Positions 8,668 to 14,980 of a DNA stretch of 32,136 nt are shown here, one piece after another. The stretch lies in the NCBI GenBank assembly GCA_026395295.1, contig JAPLYZ010000007.1, positions 130,518 through 162,653 on the forward strand, written 5' to 3'. The DNA is from Candidatus Staskawiczbacteria bacterium (GTDB lineage: Bacteria > Patescibacteriota > Minisyncoccia > Minisyncoccales > Staskawiczbacteraceae). Made by a program: the position numbers and the translations under genes. Every line of letters starts with the position of its first letter. Position 1 is the first letter of the stretch. The notes below the pieces were generated by a model, which did no database searches, was not told the DNA's origin, and worked only from the letters and a program-made list of their open reading frames with translations.

Positions 8668-9540
8668 TTAAATTTTTAAGCGACTAATCAAAGAATTAAA
8701 CTCTAGTTTTCTAAAAATTTCTTCAACTTGATTTCTGTCAAAACTTCCGAATTTGCAATCTTCAATTTTGAAATTTATATCAACATCTTTTTTCATCTGA
8801 GCCAGTTGGCGAGACATCAAGGCAGATTCTTTATTCTTTTTCAACATTTCTTTTACTTTTGGTTTCAAAACAGCTGTGTCTGTTGAAAGTTCGTTGTAAA
8901 GATTTTCTATGCTCTCATATTTTTGGATTATTTCAGCCGCTGTTTTTTTGCCAATGCCCTCAACTCCGGGTATGTTGTCAGAAGGGTCGCCGGTTAATGC
9001 CTTAAAATCCACCATTTGCGAGGGCTCAACCCCAAATCTTTCCTTTACCTTATCTGTGTCATAAATAACCGTATCTTTTATGCCCTTTCCCAAAGTATAA
9101 ACTTTTATATTCTCGTTGACAAGCTGTAAGTTATCCAAGTCTCCGGAAACAATAAATATTTCCATGCCAGGTGCTTTGGCGCAAATTGTCGCAATTAAGT
9201 CATCTGCTTCAACTCCTTCTTTTGCAAAAACAGGAATTTTGAAAGCATCCAGAACTTCTTTGGTAATTGGTATCTGAAAAATAATTCCCGAGGGCGTAGC
9301 CGGTCTTTGAGCTTTGTAATCTTTAAACATTTCGTGCCGAAACGTGGGCATTTTGGTGTCGAAACAAGCAACAATGTAGTCAGCTTTCAAGTCGTTTATG
9401 GCTTTAAACAAGGTAAGCAAATATCCATAAACAGCTCCTGTTTCCTGCCCGGACTTTGTCGCCAGCGGAGGCAAGGCATGAAACGCCCTGTGCAACAGCG
9501 CGTTTGAATCAATAATGATTAATCTTTTTTTATCTTCCAT
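8668..9540 (-). CDS. Stand-alone 5'-3' exonuclease (PolA N-terminal domain family)
   Basis: The 290-aa protein matches the N-terminal nuclease domain of DNA polymerase I without polymerase or proofreading domains. Metal-binding acidic motifs are present: 'IIIDSNALLHRAFHALPP', 'ACFDTKMPTFRHEMFKDYKAQR', 'EGVEADDLIATI', 'IVSGDLDNLQLV'. The helix-hairpin-helix 'GDPSDNIPGVEGIGKKTAAEII' is also there. It should remove RNA primers and flaps during lagging-strand maturation and repair. A -10 box (TACAAT, 9546-9551) sits so close to the ATG that the mRNA is predicted to be leaderless. Whether the polymerase half is encoded elsewhere cannot be seen here. Confidence 0.93.
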   Translation of the reverse strand: MEDKKRLIIIDSNALLHRAFHALPPLATKSGQETGAVYGYLLTLFKAINDLKADYIVACFDTKMPTFRHEMFKDYKAQRPATPSGIIFQIPITKEVLDAFKIPVFAKEGVEADDLIATICAKAPGMEIFIVSGDLDNLQLVNENIKVYTLGKGIKDTVIYDTDKVKERFGVEPSQMVDFKALTGDPSDNIPGVEGIGKKTAAEIIQKYESIENLYNELSTDTAVLKPKVKEMLKKNKESALMSRQLAQMKKDVDINFKIEDCKFGSFDRNQVEEIFRKLEFNSLISRLKI

Positions 9541-9545
9541 AATTC

Positions 9546-9551
9546 ATTGTA
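9546..9551 (-). promoter_or_regulatory. -10 box of the exonuclease gene (predicted leaderless start)
   Basis: TACAAT on the minus strand ends 6 nt before the ATG at 9540, placing the expected +1 at about 9539-9540. No good -35 is seen, so confidence is modest. Confidence 0.45.
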
Positions 9552-9570
9552 TCTCAAAATTCTGAAAACA

Positions 9571-9599
9571 AAAAGCCCCGACAAAAATACGGGGCTTTT
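9571..9599 (-). terminator. Rho-independent terminator downstream of the 103-aa gene
   Basis: Stem AAAAGCCCCG / CGGGGCTTTT with a 9-nt loop. On the minus strand it is followed by a further T-rich tail, so it best serves the minus-strand gene ending at 9706. Confidence 0.8.
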
Positions 9600-9652
9600 G
9601 TAGTTGTTATTTTCTCCCCCAAATACCACTTTCATTATTATTTTATTTATAC

Positions 9653-9698
9653 TTTTTCACGTGGCGTGAAAAATCATCCCATGTTGTCACGCGACAAC
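9653..9698. repeat. Two adjacent small hairpins in the gap before the exonuclease gene
   Basis: TTTTTCACG-TGG-CGTGAAAAA (9653-9673) is a perfect 9-bp stem. GTTGTC-ACGC-GACAAC (9683-9698) is a 6-bp stem. They lie just after the stop of the 103-aa gene and before its terminator. They look like dispersed palindromes or 3'-end stabilising structures; no function is assigned. Confidence 0.55.
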
Positions 9699-9705
9699 CT
9701 GACAG

Positions 9706-10017
9706 TTAAAATACGCGCAGTTTATCTATTTCCAATGCTTGCTCTTCAGACAAAACTCCTTTGCTTTTCAAGGCGCCGGTGTGAATTTCCAAAACTTTTT
9801 TCTGCCTTTTGTCCTGATCGTCTCCAATTGTTTTTTCTTGTGTAAGAGCATCTAGTTTAGTTATTATCTCGTCTTGTTTATCAAAAAACTCATCTTTGAA
9901 TTCAGCAAACTCTTCTTTAGTGGCGACAATATCTATCAAATTTTCCACGTCTTCTTTAGTGGCAAAAACTTCTCTCTGGGCTTTTATTAGTTTTTGTATA
10001 TCGTTATCATTAAGCAT
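9706..10017 (-). CDS. Hypothetical coiled-coil protein (103 aa)
   Basis: Not assigned to a named family. The protein is acidic and helical with heptad-like spacing ('LIKAQREVFATKEDVENLIDIVATKEEFAEFKDEF') and no signal peptide or membrane segment. Small 'TKEDVENL..IVATKEEF' proteins of this type are frequent in Parcubacteria genomes as hypotheticals. It begins 4 bp after the stop of the 60-aa zinc-ribbon gene, so both probably share the promoter at 10211-10238, and it is followed by hairpins and a strong terminator. This two-gene transcription unit supports it as real. Confidence 0.7.
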   Translation of the reverse strand: MLNDNDIQKLIKAQREVFATKEDVENLIDIVATKEEFAEFKDEFFDKQDEIITKLDALTQEKTIGDDQDKRQKKVLEIHTGALKSKGVLSEEQALEIDKLRVF

Positions 10018-10021
10018 ATTT

Positions 10022-10204
10022 TTATGATTTTTTAATATTTTTTTGTTTTTTATCTAAAAATTTATTCTTTTGCAAAAATTTATAAACAGGAGAGGCACAC
10101 TCCTCACACAAATCAGCATGATCAAAAGATGCGAATCTAACATAAACAGAACCGTCTCCGCCTTCAATTTTTTTCTTGCACAAATCACATTTTTTTATAT
10201 CCAT
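10022..10204 (-). CDS. Small zinc-ribbon-like hypothetical protein (60 aa)
   Basis: The protein has two CxxC pairs ('CDLC' at residues 6-9 and 'CEEC' at 33-36) with the spacing of a small zinc ribbon, and a Lys-rich C-terminus. The fold could bind nucleic acid or a protein partner; no specific function can be claimed. A consensus promoter TTGACA-16-TATAAT lies immediately upstream with the -10 box 6 nt before the ATG. This strongly supports both the gene and the start, and predicts a leaderless mRNA. It heads a two-gene unit with the 103-aa coiled-coil protein. Confidence 0.75.
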   Translation of the reverse strand: MDIKKCDLCKKKIEGGDGSVYVRFASFDHADLCEECASPVYKFLQKNKFLDKKQKNIKKS

Positions 10205-10210
10205 GGCTTT

Positions 10211-10238
10211 ATTATATTCTTTCCAACATTACTGTCAA
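10211..10238 (-). promoter_or_regulatory. Consensus promoter of the zinc-ribbon/coiled-coil unit (leaderless)
   Basis: Minus-strand TTGACA (10233-10238), 16-bp spacer, TATAAT (10211-10216). Both hexamers are perfect. The expected +1 is 10204, the A of the ATG. Confidence 0.8.
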
Positions 10239-10261
10239 ATTTTTGTTTTTCCCCGGTCGCG

Positions 10262-10284
10262 CAGGTTAACATTATGTTAACCTG
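10262..10284. repeat. 23-bp palindrome overlapping the tsaE stop
   Basis: CAGGTTAACAT-T-ATGTTAACCTG: 11-bp arms around a single central base. It supplies the last codons and stop of tsaE. No T-run follows on the minus strand, so it is not a standard terminator. It may be a DNA-level dyad or a member of the dispersed palindromes found elsewhere in the window. Confidence 0.7.
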
Positions 10285-10765
10285 ACGTTTTGAAACTAAT
10301 CTCCCGAGTTTTGGCGTCGATAAATCTGAAATCTATAAAAATTGTGTTTTGGGGCAAAACTTTTTTGATACGCTCGGGCCATTCGACTGCAACAATATTT
10401 TTTGGGTCAGAAATTATTTCATCAAAACCCAGTTCCAGAATGTCTTCTTCGCTTTTTAACCGATAGCAGTCTATATGGTATAAATATTTATATTTTGGGA
10501 CTTGCCCCGTCATTCGACGGGGCACCCTGTCGTATGACAGGGTGAATTTTTTCATTATGACAAAGGTGGGGCTGAGGATTTTTTCTTTGATGCCCAAGCC
10601 CTTGGCGAATCCTTGCAAAAAAGTTGTCTTGCCTCCTCCAAGATTTCCTTGCAAGCCCAAAACCACCGCGGTCTTCTGCGCGGGCATCTTCAAAATTTCC
10701 TCGGCTACTTCTTTACCCAGCTTCTGCGTCTGCTTATAATTGGTCGTAATGTATTTTCTCAACAT
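10277..10765 (-). CDS. tsaE: tRNA t6A biosynthesis ATPase TsaE, with in-frame palindrome insert
   Basis: TsaE is the P-loop ATPase of the TsaBDE complex that makes N6-threonylcarbamoyladenosine on ANN-decoding tRNAs. Evidence: Walker A 'GNLGGGKTTF', 'ILSPTFVIMKKF', 'YLYHIDCYRL' and 'IVAVEWPERI', in the family order. Length is 162 aa against a usual 150 or so. The surplus is 'TLSYDRVPRRMTGQVP' between the 'SPTFV' strand and 'YLYHIDCYRL', encoded almost wholly by two back-to-back hairpins (10504-10544). The reading frame is kept, so the insert lies in a tolerant surface loop and the gene is probably functional. The gene ends inside another palindrome. Confidence 0.93.
   Translation of the reverse strand: MLRKYITTNYKQTQKLGKEVAEEILKMPAQKTAVVLGLQGNLGGGKTTFLQGFAKGLGIKEKILSPTFVIMKKFTLSYDRVPRRMTGQVPKYKYLYHIDCYRLKSEEDILELGFDEIISDPKNIVAVEWPERIKKVLPQNTIFIDFRFIDAKTREISFKTSG
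10504..10544. repeat. Double palindromic repeat inserted in frame in tsaE
   Basis: GCCCCGTC-ATTC-GACGGGGC (10504-10523) abuts CACCCTGTC-GTAT-GACAGGGTG (10523-10544). Both stems are perfect with 4-nt loops. The surrounding gene is AT-rich while these arms are GC-rich, which marks the element as an insert. Confidence 0.85.
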
Positions 10766-10816
10766 GTGAATTAAAAAATTTGACTAAAAAAACTAAATCG
10801 AATAGGGTATATTAAC

Positions 10817-11518
10817 ATGGAAAATCAAGAAGTTAAACAACTTATTGCGGATTCAAAAAATATCTATTTAATACCCTCAGAAGAACCAGAGGCAGTGACT
10901 TCTGCGCTGGCTCTTTTCTATACTTTAAAAGATTTAGCCAAAAATGTAAACCTGGTTATAGAAAATCTGCCTGAAAACCTTAAATTTTTATCGCCGTCTC
11001 TTGATTTTATCTCTTACCCCAAAAATTTCGTGATTTCGGTTCCAAATAATGTGGCTCAGGTCTCGCAAATATACTACGAAAAAAACAACGACGATCTCAA
11101 AATACACTTAACAATAGAAAGCGGGAATATAAAAAAAGAAAATATTTTATTTTATTTTGCAGAATCAAAGCCCGACCTCATAATAACCCTGGGCATAAAA
11201 GATTATCAGAAAGAGCTGTCAGATAAATTAAACTCTTTTGGCTTTTTGCTGGATTCTCCTGTTGTGAATATCGACAATAGCCAAGACAACCAAAAATTTG
11301 GTAAGATAAACCTAATAGAAGATAAATCCCTCTCAGAGATAATCTTTGGCTTAACAGAAAACGTGAAAAAGGAATCGGCCACTTGCCTCTTAACGGGTTT
11401 GGTACTATACACCGGAAACTTCAAAAACAAAATAACAGCCGAAATATTTCAAATATCTTCTGTTTTAATGAAGCTGGGCGCAAGTCTTATGGAAATTAAT
11501 AAAAATATAAAATTTTAA
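10817..11518 (+). CDS. DHH-phosphoesterase-like protein with degenerate active site
   Basis: The 233-aa product follows the layout of the DHH phosphoesterase domain found in NrnA-type oligoribonucleases. 'IPSEEPEAVTSALALFYTLKDL' (19-40) corresponds to the usual 'HxxPDGDAxGSALAL' segment. 'DLIITLGIKD' (120-129) corresponds to the usual 'IxxDTGD' region. 'VVNIDNSQDNQKFGKINLIE' (149-168) is where the 'IDHH..N..FG..N' signature belongs, and 'LLTGLVLYTGNF' (191-202) is where 'LLTGIxxDTGxF' belongs. The metal ligands are replaced (DHH has become DNS; the DGD aspartates are gone), so catalysis is unlikely, and the DHHA1 substrate domain is absent. It lies 5 bp before the PilB-like ATPase and is probably co-transcribed, suggesting a regulatory or structural role near the pilus motor. 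That role is inference. Confidence 0.7.
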   Translation: MENQEVKQLIADSKNIYLIPSEEPEAVTSALALFYTLKDLAKNVNLVIENLPENLKFLSPSLDFISYPKNFVISVPNNVAQVSQIYYEKNNDDLKIHLTIESGNIKKENILFYFAESKPDLIITLGIKDYQKELSDKLNSFGFLLDSPVVNIDNSQDNQKFGKINLIEDKSLSEIIFGLTENVKKESATCLLTGLVLYTGNFKNKITAEIFQISSVLMKLGASLMEINKNIKF

Positions 11519-11523
11519 AATTT

Positions 11524-12861
11524 ATGGAAGAAAATAAAAAATTATTAGGCGCGGTAACAATTTCTCCAAAAATTATTGACGAAACAGAGGCCCAAGTAAA
11601 AGACCTGGCTGAATTTAAAAAAAAGATCGAGGAGTATCTTGTCGGGAACGTTACAGAACTTTTAGACATTATCTTATATGGAGCAATAACTCTTAGCGTT
11701 TCCGATATTCACATTGAACCCCAAGAAGACGAGGCAAGGTTAAGAATAAGGTTGGACGGCATCTTACAGGATGTTGTTTTTTTTGACCATGACACATATC
11801 ACCACCTTGTTTCGCGCTTAAAACTCCTCTCGAAATTAAAATTAAATGTCACTGACAAGCCTCAAGACGGAAGATACACAATTGAAGTTAAAGACTCTTT
11901 AATTGAAGTAAGAACATCCAGCTTACCGTCAGAATATGGCGAGTCAATTGTGATGAGAATTTTAAACCCGAAAAATTTGATTTCTTTAGAGGAGCTAGGA
12001 TTGCGGGAAGACCTTTACGAAATTTTCCAGAAAGAAATTACAAAACCAAAAGGAATGATAATTGTTACAGGTCCCACGGGATCCGGAAAAACAACTACCT
12101 TGTACGCTTTTTTGAAAAAAATACAAAATCCGGAAATTAAAATTATAACCATTGAAGACCCAATTGAATATCACCTAAAAGGAGTTTCGCAAACGCAAGT
12201 GGCTCCTGAAAAAGGATATGATTTTTCCGACGGGCTAAGGTCAATTGTGAGACAAGACCCCGATGTTATTTTGGTTGGTGAAATCAGAGACCTTGAAACA
12301 GCTAAAATAGCCCTGCAAGCAGCCTTAACCGGCCACTTGGTATTCTCCACCTTGCACACTAATGACGCGGCAGGGACCATCCCACGGCTTGTAGACCTTG
12401 GTGTAGAACCATCATCAATCGCATCAGGATTGAAAATGGCAGTGGCGCAACTGTTAGTAAGAAAAGTCTGTAAAAAATGTTCAACGCTTGTAAAGCCAAG
12501 TTCAAGCGAACTGGTAGACATAAAAAAGGGTTTGAAAAATTTACCCAAAGCTGTGAAACTTCCCGATCTGGATAAAGTAAAAATCGCCGAGGTAAAAAAA
12601 GAAGGGTGCCAAGCCTGCAACTTTACAGGCTACAGGGGCAGACAGGGATTATTTGAAACATTTCTGGTTGACTCGGAAATGGAAAAATTTATCTTAAAAA
12701 ATCCGCCGGTTTCTTCAATTCGCGAGCTTGCAATAAAAAAAGGAATGGTAACTATGTACCAGTCAGGGTTAATTGACATTGTTTTAGGAATAACAACTTT
12801 TGACGAAGTGGCAAGAGTAGTGGAAAAAGATGAACCTCAACCTGAAATTTCTAATTCCTAA
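11524..12861 (+). CDS. pilB: Type IV pilus/type II secretion assembly ATPase (PilB/GspE family)
   Basis: The 445-aa hexameric ATPase powers pilus or pseudopilus extension from the cytoplasmic face. Evidence: 'SDIHIEPQEDEARLRIRLDG' N2 domain; Walker A 'GPTGSGKTTTLYAFL' near residue 183; Asp box and Walker B 'DPDVILVGEIRDLETAKIAL'; His box 'TGHLVFSTLHTNDA'; tetracysteine zinc site 'CKKC...CQAC' at about 316-319 and 362-365; and the family-typical 'GYRGRQGLFE'. The protein lacks the long MshEN-type N-terminal extension. GspE and PilB cannot be separated by sequence alone; PilB is favoured because the window also holds a ComEA-like DNA receptor. The last residues and stop codon come from an A/T-rich repeat tract (12845-12873). 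Confidence 0.9.
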   Translation: MEENKKLLGAVTISPKIIDETEAQVKDLAEFKKKIEEYLVGNVTELLDIILYGAITLSVSDIHIEPQEDEARLRIRLDGILQDVVFFDHDTYHHLVSRLKLLSKLKLNVTDKPQDGRYTIEVKDSLIEVRTSSLPSEYGESIVMRILNPKNLISLEELGLREDLYEIFQKEITKPKGMIIVTGPTGSGKTTTLYAFLKKIQNPEIKIITIEDPIEYHLKGVSQTQVAPEKGYDFSDGLRSIVRQDPDVILVGEIRDLETAKIALQAALTGHLVFSTLHTNDAAGTIPRLVDLGVEPSSIASGLKMAVAQLLVRKVCKKCSTLVKPSSSELVDIKKGLKNLPKAVKLPDLDKVKIAEVKKEGCQACNFTGYRGRQGLFETFLVDSEMEKFILKNPPVSSIRELAIKKGMVTMYQSGLIDIVLGITTFDEVARVVEKDEPQPEISNS

Positions 12862-12892
12862 TTTCTAATTTCAAAAACGATTAAAATTTTAC

Positions 12893-13032
12893 AAAAAAAG
12901 CGGCTCTAGAGTTGGAGGTAGTCTTATGTCTGGGACATAAATAAAGATTTGCCTGAGGAATAATCGAGCCGGAGCAAGATTATCCGAAGCTGAGGCAAGT
13001 CCAAGTAAATACCTCCAACTCTAGAGCCGCTT
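12893..13032 (-). ncRNA. Candidate structured ncRNA (about 140 nt, 23-bp closing stem, 6S-like outline)
   Basis: Positions 12898-12920 and 13010-13032 form a perfect 23-bp inverted repeat. Read on the minus strand, the second arm runs straight into T7 (12893-12899), as in an intrinsic terminator. A minus-strand promoter TTGATA-18-TACTAA (13039-13068) predicts +1 at 13032, the first base of the stem. Inside, the 5' bubble strand is about 11 nt. An apical arm is closed by GACUUGCCU/AGGCAAAUC (one mismatch), with an inner GGAUAAUC/GAUUAU-U-CC helix. The 3' side of the bubble can form UUAUGUC-CCA-GACAUAA. A closing stem, an internal bubble with a 3'-side hairpin and an apical arm resembles 6S RNA, but I do not recognise conserved 6S sequence. 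It is not RNase P, SRP or tmRNA. A MITE-like inverted repeat is the alternative. Confidence 0.6.
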
Positions 13033-13038
13033 CACTAT

Positions 13039-13068
13039 TTAGTACGTAAAAAGGCAGTATGCTATCAA
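13039..13068 (-). promoter_or_regulatory. Promoter of the candidate ncRNA
   Basis: Minus-strand TTGATA (13063-13068), 18-bp spacer, TACTAA (13039-13044). Exactly six bases separate the -10 box from the first base of the 23-bp stem. It is divergent from ruvB. Confidence 0.6.
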
Positions 13069-13098
13069 TATCTTCAAGCATATCACCTTTCAAACCAT

Positions 13099-14103
13099 AT
13101 GTCAAGCCCTACACCCAAAAATGAGCAAGAAGTGCTGGACTCGGCTTTAAGGCCGAGTTCTTGGCATGATTATGTTGGGCAGGACAAAATAAAGGAAAAC
13201 ATACGAATAATTATCACTGCTGCCAAACAAAGAAGCCAAAGTCCCGACCATTTACTGTTTTATGGCAACTCGGGTTTGGGAAAAACCACCCTAGCTTATC
13301 TTGTGGCAAGCGAAATGGGAAAAAAGATAAGGTCAACGTCTGGTCCGGCTTTGGAAAGAGCCGGAGATTTGGCGGCAATTTTAACAAACTTGGCAGAAGG
13401 AGATGTTTTGTTTTTAGACGAAATCCACCGCATCAATAAAACCATTGAAGAATATTTGTATCCTGCCATGGAGGATTATAAATTGAACTTGGTTTTGGGA
13501 AAGGGCCCCATGGCGCGAACAATGGAATTAAAACTGCCAAAGTTCACCTTAATTGGAGCCACAACCAGGCCAGGACTTTTGTCAGCTCCTTTAAGAAACC
13601 GTTTTGGCGCCACTTTCCAGCTTAATTTTTACAGCCACAAAGATATTGAAAAAATAATTGAGAGGTCAGGCCGTCTTTTGAAAATAAAAATTGAACCTGA
13701 AGCAATTGAAATTATTGCCAAGCGTTCAAGATTTACACCAAGGGTGGCAAACCGGCTTATAAAAAGGGTGAGAGATTTTGCCCAAGTCCAAAATTCGCCA
13801 ATTATCACAAGGGAGATTGCAGAAAAATCATTGGATTCTTTAGAGGTGGATTTAATGGGTTTAGAACCAAGCGACCGAAGCATTTTGCGGGCTTTAATTG
13901 AAAAATTTGGCGGAGGGCCGGTTGGCTTGCAATCTTTGTCAGCTGCGGCAATGGAAGAAGAAGACACGATTTTAGACATTTACGAGCCGTACTTAATGCA
14001 ATGTGGTTTACTTGAGCGCACCCCCAAAGGCAGAGTCGCCACCAACTTGGCCTACGAACACTTAAATTTAAAACACCTCAAAAAACAAAGCAATCTATTC
14101 TAA
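13099..14103 (+). CDS. ruvB: Holliday junction branch-migration ATPase RuvB
   Basis: RuvB is the AAA+ motor that, with RuvA, drives branch migration before RuvC cuts (ruvC is at 20442). Evidence: 'ALRPSSWHDYVGQDKIKENIRIII', Walker A 'GNSGLGKTTLAYLVASEMG', Walker B 'VLFLDEIHRINKTIEEYLYPAMED', sensor 1 'LIGATTRPGLLSAPLRNRFG', and the C-terminal winged helix 'GGGPVGLQSLSAAAMEEEDTILDIYEPYL' through 'LLERTPKGRVAT'. Length 334 aa is normal. No Shine-Dalgarno sequence precedes the ATG. The gene is followed by a hairpin-rich convergent gap, and the upstream gap holds the divergent ncRNA. Confidence 0.97.
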   Translation: MSSPTPKNEQEVLDSALRPSSWHDYVGQDKIKENIRIIITAAKQRSQSPDHLLFYGNSGLGKTTLAYLVASEMGKKIRSTSGPALERAGDLAAILTNLAEGDVLFLDEIHRINKTIEEYLYPAMEDYKLNLVLGKGPMARTMELKLPKFTLIGATTRPGLLSAPLRNRFGATFQLNFYSHKDIEKIIERSGRLLKIKIEPEAIEIIAKRSRFTPRVANRLIKRVRDFAQVQNSPIITREIAEKSLDSLEVDLMGLEPSDRSILRALIEKFGGGPVGLQSLSAAAMEEEDTILDIYEPYLMQCGLLERTPKGRVATNLAYEHLNLKHLKKQSNLF

Positions 14104-14149
14104 ACCAACCAACTTAATTTAATCCAAAAAATTTCGCAAAATTTCACTG

Positions 14150-14185
14150 GGTTCATAAACTACGCGATAGCGTAAAAAGTGAACC
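14150..14185. repeat. Nested hairpin in the ruvB / cofE-like gap
   Basis: Outer GGTTCA (14150-14155) / TGAACC (14180-14185) encloses TACGC-GATA-GCGTA (14161-14174). An alternative outer pairing TTCACT (14144-14149) / AGTGAA (14178-14183) is also possible. It is probably another dispersed palindrome. Confidence 0.55.
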
Positions 14186-14198
14186 TACTTAATGTAAC

Positions 14199-14228
14199 AA
14201 AAAAGCGCTCGATAAAAGCGACTTTTTA
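14199..14228. terminator. Bidirectional terminator between ruvB and the cofE-like gene
   Basis: AAAAAGCGCT pairs with AGCG-A-CTTTTT across a 7-nt loop with one bulged A. A/T runs at both ends fit a terminator shared by the two converging genes. Confidence 0.7.
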
Positions 14229-14233
14229 TTATT

Positions 14234-14980
14234 TTAATTATGCCCACCGCCTTTTTGCCATTTGGCAGATTTTAATAATGGCGAATAAATATCTTGGTTA
14301 ATGTTCATTTCCAGCGGGTCTGCCAGGGAGAAATCTTTTTCACTAAATTCAATATCGCCAGCGCTTTCTATAATAGCAATTGGCGTTTGTTCTGCCCCCT
14401 CGCCCATTTCGTAAACTGCGGCTGCCGACAAAGCGTCAACTATGTTTGTTTGAGACATTCTTAATTTTCTGCCGAAAATATCTTTTTTGCCGCGATAATC
14501 TCTCAGGGGATAAAAACCATAATACGCCAAACCAATTCCCATAATTCCGGTTCTCAAGGGAGTTGTGTGGCTGTCGGAAATTATTACTCCAAAATTTTTC
14601 AACTTAAATTCTTTTTTAATAAAATTATAAATTTCTTTGGCGGCCAAAAATGGCTTTTCCGGCCATAAAATATAATACCCATTAGCATTGCTCTCGTCTA
14701 TCCCCGATGTTGGGATTAGAATATTATTTTTAATAGTCAGCATCACCGGATTCTTTTGCAACTTGTCTTTATCAATATAAAAATCAGCTTCTTTTTTTAC
14801 CAGTTCGTCTTTGTCTTGTCCATTTATCTCAACGCATCTTCCCTGCCAAATGGAAACAACTTTTGAAGTAATAACTATCACGGATTTTTCGGGCAAGCTT
14901 AAAACGCTTTCTTTAATTACAGAAAGTAAATCATCTTTTGGGGGAATTAGAGGCCGAGTTTTAATTGCTTTTACCAGCAT
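14234..14980 (-). CDS. CofE-family gamma-glutamate ligase (possible folate polyglutamylation)
   Basis: The 248-aa product matches the F420-0:gamma-glutamyl ligase family: 'SVIVITSKVVSIWQGRCVEI', 'NPVMLTIKNNILIPTSGIDESNA', 'FGVIISDSHTTPLRTGIMGIGLAYYGFYPLRDYRG', 'MSQTNIVDALSAAAVYEMGEGAEQTPIAII'. The ATG at 14980 is preferred ('MLVKAIKTRPL'); the track start adds 8 residues inside the neighbour. F420 is not expected in such a reduced genome and no other F420 gene is visible. A CofE homologue acts as folylpolyglutamate synthase in Chlamydia (established knowledge), and similar proteins are labelled as putative folate ligases in Patescibacteria. A folate role is therefore the better inference. The start overlaps the end of the upstream membrane protein by 20 bp, indicating coupling. 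Confidence 0.82.
   Translation of the reverse strand: MLVKAIKTRPLIPPKDDLLSVIKESVLSLPEKSVIVITSKVVSIWQGRCVEINGQDKDELVKKEADFYIDKDKLQKNPVMLTIKNNILIPTSGIDESNANGYYILWPEKPFLAAKEIYNFIKKEFKLKNFGVIISDSHTTPLRTGIMGIGLAYYGFYPLRDYRGKKDIFGRKLRMSQTNIVDALSAAAVYEMGEGAEQTPIAIIESAGDIEFSEKDFSLADPLEMNINQDIYSPLLKSAKWQKGGGHN

Noticed and set aside
10780-10813. TTGACT ... TATATT as a promoter of the DHH-like gene
   Set aside because: The spacing is 22 bp, and the alternative TAGGGT at 17 bp is a poor -10; not strong enough to list.
12898-13032. The 23-bp inverted repeat as a plus-strand terminator of pilB
   Set aside because: The arms are 89 bp apart, and the plus-strand side is followed by TTCACTATTT, not a T-run. 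The T7 lies on the minus strand.
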